Below are positions 17,206 through 25,064 of a DNA stretch of 64,000 bases, one piece after another. The translations under genes and the position numbers were made by a program. The DNA lies in contig NZ_CP108100.1 of assembly GCF_036195045.1 (NCBI RefSeq), positions 3,162,001 to 3,226,000 on the forward strand, written 5' to 3'. Numbering within the stretch: position 1 is the first letter of the stretch; each line of letters begins with the position of its first letter. The notes beneath the pieces were generated by a model. That model ran no database searches. It saw only the letters and a list, made by a program, of their open reading frames with translations, and had not been told where the DNA came from. This DNA comes from Streptomyces sp. NBC_00236 (GTDB lineage Bacteria > Actinomycetota > Actinomycetes > Streptomycetales > Streptomycetaceae).

Positions 17206-17314
17206 CCCGCGGACCGGTCTCCGGCCCCACCCCCGGGCAGAGCGGCCCTCGCCGGCCGCTCCCCCAAAACAGCGCCCCTGCGGGGAAAGCCCGCGAACGT
17301 CCCGCGCGCACCGC

Positions 17315-17632
17315 TCAAGCGAACGCCCGCGCCGCCGCTCCCTCGACGAACTGCACGGCCTCGTCCAGCTCCACGGACGGGGCCATTTCCAATGCCACGG
17401 CCAGATCCCGCCCCGCGACGGCGAGTTGGTCGCCGATGGCGAAGATCCCGGCATCCGGCATGATCCGCGGCTCCCGGCCCGGCGCCTCGACGCGCTGGGC
17501 CCGCACCGCCAGCTCCCTGGCCGCGACCAGCCCCTCTGCCGCCGCCCCCCGCTGCAGCCTGCTCTGCGGGGCGGCGCGCAGCCGGTCGGCGAATCGGTCC
17601 ACGGCGGCGATCAGGGGCGTCGTATCAAGCAC
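17315..17632 (-). CDS. Hypothetical protein, helical
   Basis: A 105-residue, largely helical protein (TTPLIAAVDRFADRLRAAPQSRLQRGAAAEGLVAARELAVRAQRVE ... LAVALEMAPSVELDEAVQFVEGAAARAF) without signal peptide or membrane segment. It starts with GTG at 17632 and has only a weak ribosome site. I do not recognise the family; coding is supported by third-position GC bias and the regular helix pattern. It converges with no gene and sits 110 bp from the preceding plus-strand stop. Confidence 0.6.
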   Translation of the reverse strand: MLDTTPLIAAVDRFADRLRAAPQSRLQRGAAAEGLVAARELAVRAQRVEAPGREPRIMPDAGIFAIGDQLAVAGRDLAVALEMAPSVELDEAVQFVEGAAARAFA

Positions 17633-17670
17633 CCCGCGACCCTACGCGCCCCTGCCCGGACAACGGAAAC

Positions 17671-17703
17671 GGCCCGCAGGCTCCGTGGAGGAGCCTGCGG
17701 GCC
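17671..17703 (-). terminator. Terminator of the Bax inhibitor-1 gene
   Basis: GGCCCGCAGGCTCC (17671-17684) and GGAGCCTGCGGGCC (17690-17703) form a perfect 14-bp stem with a five-base loop, 25 bp after the stop of the Bax inhibitor-1 gene. Confidence 0.85.
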
Positions 17704-17727
17704 GTCCGCGATCGGCGGGCGTGGTGA

Positions 17728-18615
17728 CTAGTCGTCGCCGCTGAGGATGGAGAGCAGGCGCAGCATCTCCAGGTAGATCCACACCAGGGTCATGGTGAGG
17801 CCGAAGGCCGCCAGCCAGGACTCCTCGCGCGGAGCGCCGTAGGCGATGCCGTCCTCGACCTGCTTGAAGTCCAGGGCCAGGAAGCACGCGCCGAGGATGA
17901 TGCCGATGACACCGAAGAGGATGCCGAGGCCGCCGCTGCGGAAGCCCAGGCCGTCACCGCCACCGAACGCGGCGAACAGCAGGTTGACCACCATCAGGAG
18001 CATGAAGCCCATGGCGGCGGCCATCACGAAGCCGTAGAACCGGCGGGTGACGCGGATCCAGCGCATCTTGTACGCGAGCAGCACACCGGCGAAGACACAC
18101 ATGGTGCCCATCACGGCCTGCATCACGACGCCCGGCCCGATGTACGTGCTCACCGCGCTGGAGATGACCCCGAGGAACACGCCCTCGAAGGCCGCGTACG
18201 AGATGATCAGCGCGGGGACGGGCTTGCGCTTGAAGGACTGGACGAGCGACAGCACGAAGGCGATGATCGCGGCGCCGATGGCGATGCCGTACGACTTGCC
18301 CAGGTTGGCCTCGTCGACCGGCAGCAGGGCCCAGGCGAGCACGGCACCGAGCACGACCGTGCCCAGTGTCAGCGCCGTACGGGTGACGACATCGTCGATC
18401 GTCATCGCACCGGAGCGCGCCGGCGCCTGCGGGGCGCCGTACTGGGTGTCCTGCTGGGCGTAGGGGTTGGTGGCGTACGGGTTCGGGGCGGTGCCCTGCG
18501 CGTACGGGTTGGCACCCGCTACGGGGGCCCCGGCCTGCGGTGACGCGTTGAAGCCCGCGTGACCGTTGTCGCGGCTGAAGCCCCGTCGCGAGAAGACCGG
18601 GTTGCTGCTCCTCAT
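17728..18615 (-). CDS. Bax inhibitor-1/YccA family membrane protein
   Basis: A 295-residue integral membrane protein. The first 85 residues are Asn/Tyr/Pro/Gln-rich (NPYAQGTAPNPYATNPYAQQ), probably a disordered cytoplasmic arm. Seven hydrophobic segments follow, starting TRTALTLGTVVLGAVLAWALL and ending AAFGLTMTLVWIYLEMLRLL. The family includes Ca2+-leak channels in other bacteria; the role in Streptomyces is unclear. The start MRSSNPVFSRRGF at 18615 has GGAGGAG upstream; an earlier in-frame start at 18654 would cover that site. A strong terminator follows. Confidence 0.9.
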   Translation of the reverse strand: MRSSNPVFSRRGFSRDNGHAGFNASPQAGAPVAGANPYAQGTAPNPYATNPYAQQDTQYGAPQAPARSGAMTIDDVVTRTALTLGTVVLGAVLAWALLPVDEANLGKSYGIAIGAAIIAFVLSLVQSFKRKPVPALIISYAAFEGVFLGVISSAVSTYIGPGVVMQAVMGTMCVFAGVLLAYKMRWIRVTRRFYGFVMAAAMGFMLLMVVNLLFAAFGGGDGLGFRSGGLGILFGVIGIILGACFLALDFKQVEDGIAYGAPREESWLAAFGLTMTLVWIYLEMLRLLSILSGDD

Positions 18616-18727
18616 CTCACTCCTCCATGGCCACCCAGCGTGGCCTTGGAACAAGAGTAATGGGTAGGCAAAACAAACTCCCTAGTGCCAGGGGAGGATC
18701 TTTCCGCGATCGGCGCACGGGCCGCGG

Positions 18728-19300
18728 TCACCCCGCCTCCCGCGCCGCACGCTCCACCCGGTCGCGATGACCCGCCCACCACGCGGAGTCGCCGGGGGCC
18801 GTGTTGCGGCCCTTCTCCCGCTGGCCCGTGGCCCCGTCGACCAGCTCCCGCACGACGTCGGCGTGCCCCGCGTGGCGCTGGGTCTCGGCGACCATGTGGA
18901 CGAGGACCCGGTGGAGGGTCAGCTCCTTGCCCTCGCCCCCGGGGAGCAGACCCGTCGCGTCGAGGTCCAGCGCTTCGATCGTCGCGTCGGAGTGGGCCCA
19001 CACCCGGCGGTAGCGCGCGACGATCTCGTCGCGGGTCTCGTCGGCCCTCGCCCAAAGGTCCGCGTTCGGCTCGGCGTCACCTGCGATCCAGAGCTCCGGC
19101 GCGTCGGCCGGGCGTCCGAAGACGTCGCCGAAGTAGAAGCCCTCGGCTCCGGTGACGTGCTTGACCAGGCCCAGCAGATTGGTGCCGGTGGAGGTCATGG
19201 GCCGCCTGATGTCGTACTCCGACAGTCCTTCCAGCTTCCACAGGAACGTGTCGCGGGCGTCCCGCAGATACAGGTGCAGGTCCTTCTTGTAGCCGGTCAC
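18728..19300 (-). CDS. DinB-like (DUF664) protein
   Basis: A 190-residue member of the DinB/DUF664 four-helix metal-binding superfamily. It shows LHLYLRDARDTFLWKLEGLSEYDIRRPMTSTGTNLLGLVKHVTGAEGFYFGDVFG at the N-terminus and HRVLVHMVAETQRHAGHADVVREL near residue 140, which supplies the usual histidine triad. Related proteins are thiol-dependent transferases using mycothiol or bacillithiol. The GTG at 19300 has AGGAGG nine bases upstream; the in-frame ATG at 19330 has none. The tail GQREKGRNTAPGDSAWWAGHRDRVERAARE is charged. Confidence 0.85.
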   Translation of the reverse strand: MTGYKKDLHLYLRDARDTFLWKLEGLSEYDIRRPMTSTGTNLLGLVKHVTGAEGFYFGDVFGRPADAPELWIAGDAEPNADLWARADETRDEIVARYRRVWAHSDATIEALDLDATGLLPGGEGKELTLHRVLVHMVAETQRHAGHADVVRELVDGATGQREKGRNTAPGDSAWWAGHRDRVERAAREAG

Positions 19301-19418
19301 CCGATCCGCCTCCTGGCCTGTGCTGGTCATGACGCCACTCTGCCGGGCGCCCGGGCCGTGCCCAACGGCTTTTCTCCCTTGCCCCCGGCACACGGGGAGA
19401 AGCAATCGGCGCAAGCGC

Positions 19419-19449
19419 TTGATCTGGAGCGCGCTCCAGATCCGAGGAT
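19419..19449 (+). promoter_or_regulatory. MerR-type promoter with 20-bp palindrome
   Basis: TTGATC (19419-19424) and GAGGAT (19444-19449) are separated by 19 bp, the long spacer typical of MerR-controlled promoters. The spacer is filled by the perfect palindrome ATCTGGAGCGCGCTCCAGAT (19422-19441). The expected transcription start coincides with the ATG at 19457, so the transcript is probably leaderless. The MerR gene is in the same operon. Confidence 0.75.
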
Positions 19450-19456
19450 GGGCGGC

Positions 19457-20392
19457 ATGGATACCAAAGACCCCCTGATCGTCCTCGGAACCATGGACTT
19501 CGGCACCCGCGTCCCCCAGGACAGGGCCTTCTCGATCCTCGACGCCTTCGTAGCCGGTGGCGGCGGCTGGCTCGACACCGCGAACTGCTACTCCTTCTGG
19601 ACCGACCCCGCCGGTGTCGGCGGCGCCAGTGAACGCGTCATCGGCGCGTGGCTGAAGGCACGCCCGGGCGCGCGCGACACCGTGCGGATCGCGACGAAGG
19701 TCCGCCACAACCCGCTCGTCCCGCACGCTCCGGAAAGCGCCGAGGGGCTCTCGGCGCGCGCCGTTCACGCCGGTGTGGAGGAGAGCCTGGCGCGCCTCGG
19801 AGTCGACCACGTCGATCTGCTCTGGGCCCACGCCGAGGACCGCACCGTGCCGCTGGAGGAAACGGTCGGAGCCTTCGGCGAACTGGTCGCGAAGGGAGTG
19901 GCCCTGCGGATCGGGGCGGCGAACCATGCCGCCTGGCGCGTCGAGCGCGCCCGGTCGCTGGCCCGGGAGCAGCGCGTGGAACCGTGGACGTGCCTGCAGC
20001 TGCGCCACTCGCTCGTCCAGCCGCGCCCGCTCACCCCCGTCGCGGAGGGCGGCCACCGCCTGCTCACCGCCGAGGATCTCGACCTCGCGCGGTCGGAGGG
20101 GCTCGCTGTGTGGTCGTACAGCTCTTTGATGTGGGGTTCCTACGTACGCGCGGACAAGCCGCTTCCGTCAACCTATGATCACCCCGGAACCACTCGGGTG
20201 CTCGCGGTCCTGGACGACGTCGCCGACGAGCTCGCGGCCACGCGGAACCAGGTCGTCCTCGCATGGCTGATGCGGCAGGGCATCGACCCCATCGTCGGGG
20301 CAAGCCGGGTGGAGCAGATCGAGGAGGCACTCACCGCACGCCGTGTGCGGCTCGGTGCCGAGCACCTGGCACGTCTCGCCGGAGCACGGTAG
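19457..20392 (+). CDS. Aldo/keto reductase
   Basis: A 311-residue NADPH-dependent oxidoreductase with the AKR barrel and catalytic tetrad: Asp and Tyr in WLDTANCYSFW (about residues 35-45), Lys in IATKVRHN (about 75) and His in LLWAHAEDRT (about 125). The cofactor end is seen in VVLAWLMRQGIDPIVGASRVEQIEEAL. The physiological substrate is unknown. It heads a two-gene unit with a MerR regulator 23 bp downstream and is preceded by a MerR-type promoter, so it is probably induced by the regulator's ligand or stress. Confidence 0.9.
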   Translation: MDTKDPLIVLGTMDFGTRVPQDRAFSILDAFVAGGGGWLDTANCYSFWTDPAGVGGASERVIGAWLKARPGARDTVRIATKVRHNPLVPHAPESAEGLSARAVHAGVEESLARLGVDHVDLLWAHAEDRTVPLEETVGAFGELVAKGVALRIGAANHAAWRVERARSLAREQRVEPWTCLQLRHSLVQPRPLTPVAEGGHRLLTAEDLDLARSEGLAVWSYSSLMWGSYVRADKPLPSTYDHPGTTRVLAVLDDVADELAATRNQVVLAWLMRQGIDPIVGASRVEQIEEALTARRVRLGAEHLARLAGAR

Positions 20393-20415
20393 CGGCGGTG
20401 GCAGAAGGAGCCCCC

Positions 20416-20763
20416 ATGACGACTCTCGCCCCGGCGGCCGCCGCCGACCGCACCGGTGTCTCCATCGACACCCTCCGCTACTACGAGCGCGAAGGGCTCA
20501 TCGGCCCGATCCGGCGCTCAGGAGGCGGACGCAGGGAGTACACCGAGGACGACGTCTTCTGGATCGGTCTCGTCACGTGCTTCCGCGAGGCCGGTCTCGG
20601 CATCGCGGACCTGCGGGAGTTCGTCGCCCTCCTGCGCGCCGAACACCCCCCGCAGGAGCGAGTCGCCTTCCTGCGCGAGCGCCGTACCGCACTGGAGCAG
20701 CGAGTGGCAGCGCTGCACCGGGCCATGGGGGTCCTCGACGACAAGATCGCCTACTACAGCTGA
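20416..20763 (+). CDS. MerR-family regulator
   Basis: A 115-residue regulator with the MerR winged helix (AADRTGVSIDTLRYYEREGLIGPIRRSGGGRREYTEDDVFWIGLVTCFREAGLGIADLREFVALL) and a C-terminal dimerisation coiled coil (RVAFLRERRTALEQRVAALHRAMGVLDDKIAYY). No cysteine cluster for metals follows the helix, so it resembles the NolA/AdhR-like group that senses organic or aldehyde signals. ATG 20416 has AAGGAG six bases upstream. It is cotranscribed with the reductase and is its likely regulator through the palindrome at 19422-19441. Confidence 0.9.
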   Translation: MTTLAPAAAADRTGVSIDTLRYYEREGLIGPIRRSGGGRREYTEDDVFWIGLVTCFREAGLGIADLREFVALLRAEHPPQERVAFLRERRTALEQRVAALHRAMGVLDDKIAYYS

Positions 20764-20779
20764 GTCCGACCGGGAGCCG

Positions 20780-21157
20780 CTAATCCTGCGACCCGGCCGC
20801 CGACGCCTCGGCCAGACGCTCGAACGTCTCGTTGAGCACCGCTCTGCGTTCGTCCTTGTACTCCGGCTTCGGTTCCAGGCCGTCGATCGTCGCCTCCCAC
20901 ACCGCCAGGAACGTCTTCTGCCAGGCCCGGATCACCTCGGGCGCCGGGAGCGTCACGCCCACCCAGCCCTGCCGGTCCAGGACGAGCAGCAGTTCCAGGT
21001 TGCACGGGACGGTCACGCCCCAGTACTCGTCCGGTTCGAGCTCCACCGGGTCACCGGCCATCGCCTCGGTCACCTCGGCCACCAGCCGGCCGACCAGGTC
21101 CCCGAGGTGGTCCGCCGCCGTGTCGCTGTCGAAGTTGCCCGCACCCCATGTGCCCAC
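20780..21157 (-). CDS. DUF4259 protein
   Basis: A 125-residue protein starting MGTWGAGNFDSDTAADHLGDLVGRL, the hallmark N-terminus of DUF4259, and ending with a helical region (WQKTFLAVWEATIDGLEPKPEYKDERRAVLNETFERLAEAS). The GTG at 21157 has GGAGG seven bases upstream. Function is unknown. It converges with the MerR gene (16-bp gap). Confidence 0.8.
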   Translation of the reverse strand: MGTWGAGNFDSDTAADHLGDLVGRLVAEVTEAMAGDPVELEPDEYWGVTVPCNLELLLVLDRQGWVGVTLPAPEVIRAWQKTFLAVWEATIDGLEPKPEYKDERRAVLNETFERLAEASAAGSQD

Positions 21158-21249
21158 TGTTCCGCCTCCGCGCTGTGCTGTCGCCGTCGCTTCCGTACGC
21201 ATCACAGCAGAGGGCACTGACAACCGGAGGACAGCCGGTGGGCCGGACG

Positions 21250-21663
21250 TCAGTCGAACAGGTTCTGCGGGAAGTCCGTGAGGAACATCAGCAGCACGAG
21301 CCCCATCAGCAGCAGCGAGACGGCTCCCTCGGCCAGCGCGGCGCGCGGGCTGCCGGCCAGGGTGGCCGTCCGGTGCGGGTCGGCGGGGTCGTAGCGGACC
21401 GTGACCCGCGCCCCCTCGTGGAAGCGCTTGTTGCCGGTGTTCCGGAACTCGACCCATTCCCCGTTCTGCGCGGTGAACGCGAACACGTGCCAGGACCGCC
21501 GGTCGCCCGACGAGCCCGTCGCCGTCTCCCGCTCGTCCACCCGGACACAGCGCGCCGGGGCGGACACGCCGGAGCGTGCGCCGCGCAGTTGCTGGAGGGT
21601 CCGGCCCAGGGATCTGAGCGCCACCAGCGCGACCACACCGATGAGTACGAGCGACGTGTCCAT
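21250..21663 (-). CDS. DUF3592 membrane protein
   Basis: A 137-residue protein with an N-terminal membrane segment (SLVLIGVVALVALRSLGRTL) and a C-terminal one (GAVSLLLMGLVLLMFLTDF) around an extracellular or periplasm-side beta domain containing the DUF3592 pattern ATGSSGDRRSWHVFAFTAQNGEWVEF and GARVTVRYDPADPHRT. The start at 21663 has AAGGA upstream. It follows the neighbouring membrane gene by 10 bp, so the two are probably cotranscribed. Function unknown. Confidence 0.75.
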   Translation of the reverse strand: MDTSLVLIGVVALVALRSLGRTLQQLRGARSGVSAPARCVRVDERETATGSSGDRRSWHVFAFTAQNGEWVEFRNTGNKRFHEGARVTVRYDPADPHRTATLAGSPRAALAEGAVSLLLMGLVLLMFLTDFPQNLFD

Positions 21664-21673
21664 CCGAGTCCTT

Positions 21674-22123
21674 CTAACCGTTGCGCAGCCTGTCGACGAG
21701 GAAGCCCACCGCACAGCCAACCACCAGGACCACCAGCTGCACCAGGAACGTGATGACGGTGAGATCACTTCCCTGGGAGAGGAAGATGACCAGCTGGAGG
21801 ACGACGGCGGGGGTGAACGCCGCGATGAAGTGCCGTACCTGCGACTCCCGTGACGCGCCCTGGTGCACGGCCGCCGCGGCCCACACACCCAGCGCGACAC
21901 AGGCCGCGGACGGCAGGTGCAGCAGCAGGACGGTGCGGACCGGTGAGGCCATGGTGGAGACGTCGTCGCCCGTGATGACGTCCCAGACGAGCACGGCGAG
22001 GACCAGCTGCGTCACCAGCGTCACCACGATGCCGGCGGCCCAGGGCAGCATGAGGTTCATCAGCCGCGGCCGGTCGTGGGCGGGTGCGGCGGCGTACCCG
22101 CGGTGTGCGTCGTATCTGGACAT
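21674..22123 (-). CDS. Hypothetical four-helix membrane protein
   Basis: A 149-residue protein with four hydrophobic segments (LPWAAGIVVTLVTQLVLAVLVW, VRTVLLLHLPSAACVALGVWAAAAV, FIAAFTPAVVLQLVIFLSQG, ITFLVQLVVLVVGCAVGFLV) after a hydrophilic N-terminus MSRYDAHRGYAAAPAHDRP. No family recognised. It lies directly upstream of the DUF3592 gene. Confidence 0.65.
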   Translation of the reverse strand: MSRYDAHRGYAAAPAHDRPRLMNLMLPWAAGIVVTLVTQLVLAVLVWDVITGDDVSTMASPVRTVLLLHLPSAACVALGVWAAAAVHQGASRESQVRHFIAAFTPAVVLQLVIFLSQGSDLTVITFLVQLVVLVVGCAVGFLVDRLRNG

Positions 22124-22191
22124 TCGGCTGCCTCTTCGTCGTCGCCCGGCGTTCGGGCGTCAGGTCCGGCCCGGGGAAGTCCGGACAGGAC

Positions 22192-22782
22192 CTAGTTCAC
22201 CTGGATGCTGTCGACGATCTTCGTCCGGTCCGCGTCACTGAGCTTGCCCTGCTGGGCGTCGATGCGGACGGAGTAGATCTTTCCCTCGGAGTCGACGCCC
22301 GTGATGACCACGCCGTCGACCGTCGCGCCCTTCGGGGGCGACTGCGGCACTCCCGTACCGGTGTAGGTGAAGTCGATGCGCTTGGCATCCTTCGCACCCT
22401 CGATGCCCACGTCCTTGGTGCTCTTCACCTCGGTGGTCGCCATGAGGAGCGCCCGGCCGACCGACGCGGCGTCGTCACCGGTCGAGGCGTTGGCGAAGCC
22501 GCTCTGGATCGACACCTTCACCGTCGGCCGGTCCCCCTCGCTCTGCAGGGCCGCGGCGTCGTTGAGCTTGCCGCGCTCCGCCTTGCTCTGCTCGGTGAGG
22601 CCCGGCGGGTAGGCGAGCGACACCGTGGGTCCCGCGAGCTTCTTCCAGCCGCTGGGCGCGGCGGGCGCGGCCGTGTCCGATCCCTTCTCCCCGCCGCACG
22701 CGGCGAGCATCAGGCCGGCGGTGAGGACGGCGGTCGTGACGGCGGCAGTCCGCACCGTCCGCCGGACGGAAGGCTTGCTCAT
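22192..22782 (-). CDS. Lipoprotein of unknown function
   Basis: A 196-residue exported lipoprotein. The signal peptide RRTVRTAAVTTAVLTAGLMLAAC ends in a lipobox with the lipidated cysteine near residue 30. The mature part (SGWKKLAGPTVSLAYPPGLTEQ ... KIVDSIQVN) looks like a compact alpha/beta domain. ATG 22782 has AAGGAGA seven bases upstream. It lies 25 bp after the pilin-like gene on the same strand, so the pair is likely one operon and the lipoprotein may help the surface protein. That functional link is inferred. Confidence 0.8.
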   Translation of the reverse strand: MSKPSVRRTVRTAAVTTAVLTAGLMLAACGGEKGSDTAAPAAPSGWKKLAGPTVSLAYPPGLTEQSKAERGKLNDAAALQSEGDRPTVKVSIQSGFANASTGDDAASVGRALLMATTEVKSTKDVGIEGAKDAKRIDFTYTGTGVPQSPPKGATVDGVVITGVDSEGKIYSVRIDAQQGKLSDADRTKIVDSIQVN

Positions 22783-22807
22783 GATCAGGTCTCCTTGCAC
22801 CGGTGAA

Positions 22808-24385
22808 TCACTTGGCACAGTAGCTGTACGGGAAGAACGAGCGCTGGCCTCCGGAGGGAGCCCCGAGGAACTCGGCCTTCGTCAGGCTCTTCTCCGACTC
22901 GGAGGTGGTGTAGGCGCCGTTGATACCGGCGATCTCCAGGTTGATGTCGAGGCCGATCTCCTCGGACGAGGACGAGCCGTCGTACTCCTGCTTGCTGACC
23001 TGGCCGTGGTTGAACGCGTAGTGGCCGAACGGGTCGCCCGCTCCGGGGTCCTTGGTCGGTACCGGCGTCCCGGTGAACAGGTAGTTGAAGGCGCTGTTCA
23101 TGCCCTGGCCGGAGAACATCTGAGCCTTGATGGCGTCGGACTCGGCCTGGGTCATGTTCTTGTCGTCCAGGGGGACCGTGGTGGTGATGACCTGGGTGGT
23201 CGTCCCGCCGCCCTTCTTGTTGCCGTTCACATCGCCCTTGAGACCGGCGTTCGCTTCCGCCTTGCCCTCCAGGGTCCGCGTCATCGTGATGCTCTTCACC
23301 TTGCCGGTCTTGCTGTCGACCGTGACGGTGATGGCACCCGCCGCCGACCCGGCGGCCTCCGCGCCCGCCTTGACCGGGCCGGCCTCACCCTTCGCGTACG
23401 CACCGCCGGTGGCCTTGGCCTGGTAGGTGTACGCGTCGGTGTTGTTGATGTGGTTCTGCGTCAGCGTGACTTCGTGCGACCCGGAGATCTTGACGCCGGC
23501 CTCGACGGTGGCACCGGGCTTCGGGGCCGGGGTGGTCGTGCCGTCCGGGTTCGTCGTGTCGGGGGCGTTCATCCCGGCGCCGAACTGGAAGCCGGCCTGG
23601 GCGGCGACTTCGAGGCTGATCTTCTGCGTGGTGATGTGCTTGTTGCCGAGCCTGTCCTCGATGTTGTCCTTGAGGCGGCTCTCCTTGGCCTTCGGCCCCT
23701 TGCCGAACCAGCTGGCGATCTCGGTGGACCCGCCGACGATCGGGCTGAGGTTGGAGAGCTTGTTCAGCCGGCTGAGCTTCTTGTACTCCTCCAGGTCCTT
23801 ACGGAACTGGTCCGCTTCCTCCTGGCTGTCGAAGACCCAGGTGTCGCCCGTGGTGACGGTGAGGCCGGCGCCGATCTCGACCTTGTCCTTGCCCACGTCA
23901 CCGATCTTGATGCGGGCCTTGGGCTTCTCCGTGCCCTTGACCGAGCCGGCGTCCGTGAAGGTGAGGGAGACCTGCTCGTCGTTGTCGTCGATCTTGCCGT
24001 CTTTGTTGACGTCCGTCTTGGCCTTGGTCGTCGTCTCCTCGAAACCGAACTCGCCGCCGAACTCGATGCCGAGCGTTTCGAACGAGACTCCGAACTTGCC
24101 GCCCTGCGTGCCGGACTTGGTCACCGTGGCGCAGGTGAGGGGCTCGAACTCGGCGTTGGGATCGCCGCTCGCCTCGCCTTCCTTGCCCCCGCCGCAGCCG
24201 GCGCTGCCGCCGCCGATCGACGAGACCAGGCACTGGATCCGGTCGGTGATCTTCCCGCCGAGGCCGGCCGCCGCCATACCGCCGATGAGGGCCACGACGA
24301 CCAGAATGGTGCCGAGGTACTCGAACGCGGTGGCTCCCCGGTCACTCCATCTGCTGTTGGGTATGGGCTCCCGGTACCTCGGCAT
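22808..24385 (-). CDS. Large pilin-like surface protein with dockerin-like Ca2+ loop
   Basis: A 525-residue protein. The N-terminus DRGATAFEYLGTILVVVALIGGMAA (about 15-39) has the layout of Flp/type IV pilin-like segments: a glycine, a glutamate five residues later, then an unbroken hydrophobic helix. Flp pilins are far shorter, so about 480 residues are added. DVNKDGKIDDNDE (about residue 126) is a near-canonical Ca2+-binding loop of dockerin/EF-hand type. The rest is Thr/Gly/Lys-rich with beta-like repeats. Cysteines occur mainly near the N-terminus and at the extreme C-terminus (SYCAK). GGGAGG precedes the ATG. It is probably displayed on the cell surface. No peptidase or ATPase of a pilus system is nearby. 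Confidence 0.7.
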   Translation of the reverse strand: MPRYREPIPNSRWSDRGATAFEYLGTILVVVALIGGMAAAGLGGKITDRIQCLVSSIGGGSAGCGGGKEGEASGDPNAEFEPLTCATVTKSGTQGGKFGVSFETLGIEFGGEFGFEETTTKAKTDVNKDGKIDDNDEQVSLTFTDAGSVKGTEKPKARIKIGDVGKDKVEIGAGLTVTTGDTWVFDSQEEADQFRKDLEEYKKLSRLNKLSNLSPIVGGSTEIASWFGKGPKAKESRLKDNIEDRLGNKHITTQKISLEVAAQAGFQFGAGMNAPDTTNPDGTTTPAPKPGATVEAGVKISGSHEVTLTQNHINNTDAYTYQAKATGGAYAKGEAGPVKAGAEAAGSAAGAITVTVDSKTGKVKSITMTRTLEGKAEANAGLKGDVNGNKKGGGTTTQVITTTVPLDDKNMTQAESDAIKAQMFSGQGMNSAFNYLFTGTPVPTKDPGAGDPFGHYAFNHGQVSKQEYDGSSSSEEIGLDINLEIAGINGAYTTSESEKSLTKAEFLGAPSGGQRSFFPYSYCAK

Positions 24386-24417
24386 GGCTTGTCCTCCCGT
24401 ATGGCCTTAGGGCAGGG

Positions 24418-24423
24418 AGGCTA
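24418..24423 (-). promoter_or_regulatory. Possible -10 box of the pilin-like gene
   Basis: TAGCCT on the minus strand lies 33 bp before the ATG; no good -35 box is seen. The 12-bp palindrome CACGGGCCCGTG and a duplicated CAGTGGGCCC lie between here and the next gene. Confidence 0.35.
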
Positions 24424-24590
24424 TGAGAGGTGAGGGGGTCCGGGCACGGGCCCGTGGGCCCAAATGCGGGGCCTCATTCCGGACGTACGAGCGACCGGCA
24501 GTGGGCCCCAGTGGGCCCGGGCAGGGCCGTGCGCGGATTTGGCGGAGCAGACGCGCGGGCCCTCAGCCGCTCACGGCACCGCCGGGTGCC

Positions 24591-24797
24591 TCAGTAACGG
24601 GGACCTTGCGGCGCGCTGCGCGCCGCCATGGCCAGCGCCACGACCCAGCCCACCAGGGTCCAGCCCAGGAACAGGTTCAGCACGAGGACGGAGCCCTTGT
24701 TCGGCACTCCTCGCGAGAAGGCGACCACCGCCGGCACGAAGTAGACCAGAGCGGCAACTATCAGCCCTAAGAAGACAACGATCACATTGGCGCTCAT
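24591..24797 (-). CDS. Superinfection-immunity-like small membrane protein (TTA codon)
   Basis: A 68-residue protein with two hydrophobic segments (VIVVFLGLIVAALVYFVPAVVAF and VLVLNLFLGWTLVGWVVALAMA) and the LNLFLGWTLVGWVVALA signature of the family named after the phage T4 superinfection immunity protein. Family members occur in many bacterial chromosomes with unknown roles. Codon 10 is TTA (24768-24770), so translation should need bldA, whose gene lies 154 bp upstream. The start at 24797 is chosen from the family pattern; an earlier ATG at 24839 would add a hydrophilic stretch. Confidence 0.75.
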   Translation of the reverse strand: MSANVIVVFLGLIVAALVYFVPAVVAFSRGVPNKGSVLVLNLFLGWTLVGWVVALAMAARSAPQGPRY

Positions 24798-24820
24798 GTG
24801 GCCCCCCGCAGCGAACGGAT

Positions 24821-24839
24821 GTGGAGATTCATTCTCCAC
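24821..24839. promoter_or_regulatory. 7-bp inverted repeat upstream of the immunity-like gene
   Basis: GTGGAGA (24821-24827) and TCTCCAC (24833-24839) flank TTCAT in the leader or promoter of the gene starting at 24797. TCACCG-TT-CGGTGA at 24876-24889 is a second small palindrome. Both are operator or hairpin candidates. Confidence 0.35.
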
Positions 24840-24950
24840 GCCCGACCATGGATGTCCACAGTGTGTGAAACCTGATCACCGTTCGGTGACCGGATGCCGG
24901 TCCGGGCGGCAGGCCGCCGCTCGTTCCGTCGTCGTTCCCCGTGCGCGCGG

Positions 24951-25036
24951 TGGTGCCCGGAACCGGACTCGAACCGGTACGCCCCCGAGGGGCAGCGAGG
25001 TTTAAGCTCGCCGTGTCTGCATTCCACCATCCGGGC
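24951..25036 (-). tRNA. bldA: tRNA-Leu (anticodon UAA), bldA
   Basis: An 86-nt class II tRNA with encoded CCA (24951-24953). The acceptor stem pairs GCCCGGA with TCCGGGC, the T arm is ACCGG-TTCGAGT-CCGGT, and a long variable arm GCCCC/GGGGGC is present. The anticodon arm GCGAG-CTTAAAC-CTCGC exposes UAA, which reads UUA. In Streptomyces this tRNA is BldA, needed for the rare TTA codons concentrated in developmental and secondary metabolism genes. Several TTA-containing genes lie in this same window. Confidence 0.97.
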
Positions 25037-25064
25037 GTGGCGCGCGGCTCCGCGTTGGCACATG

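Noticed and set aside
23127..24410. Hydrophobic plus-strand frames opposite the pilin-like gene
   Set aside because: They are Ser/Pro/Leu-rich antisense shadows; codon third-position GC and domain content support the minus-strand gene.
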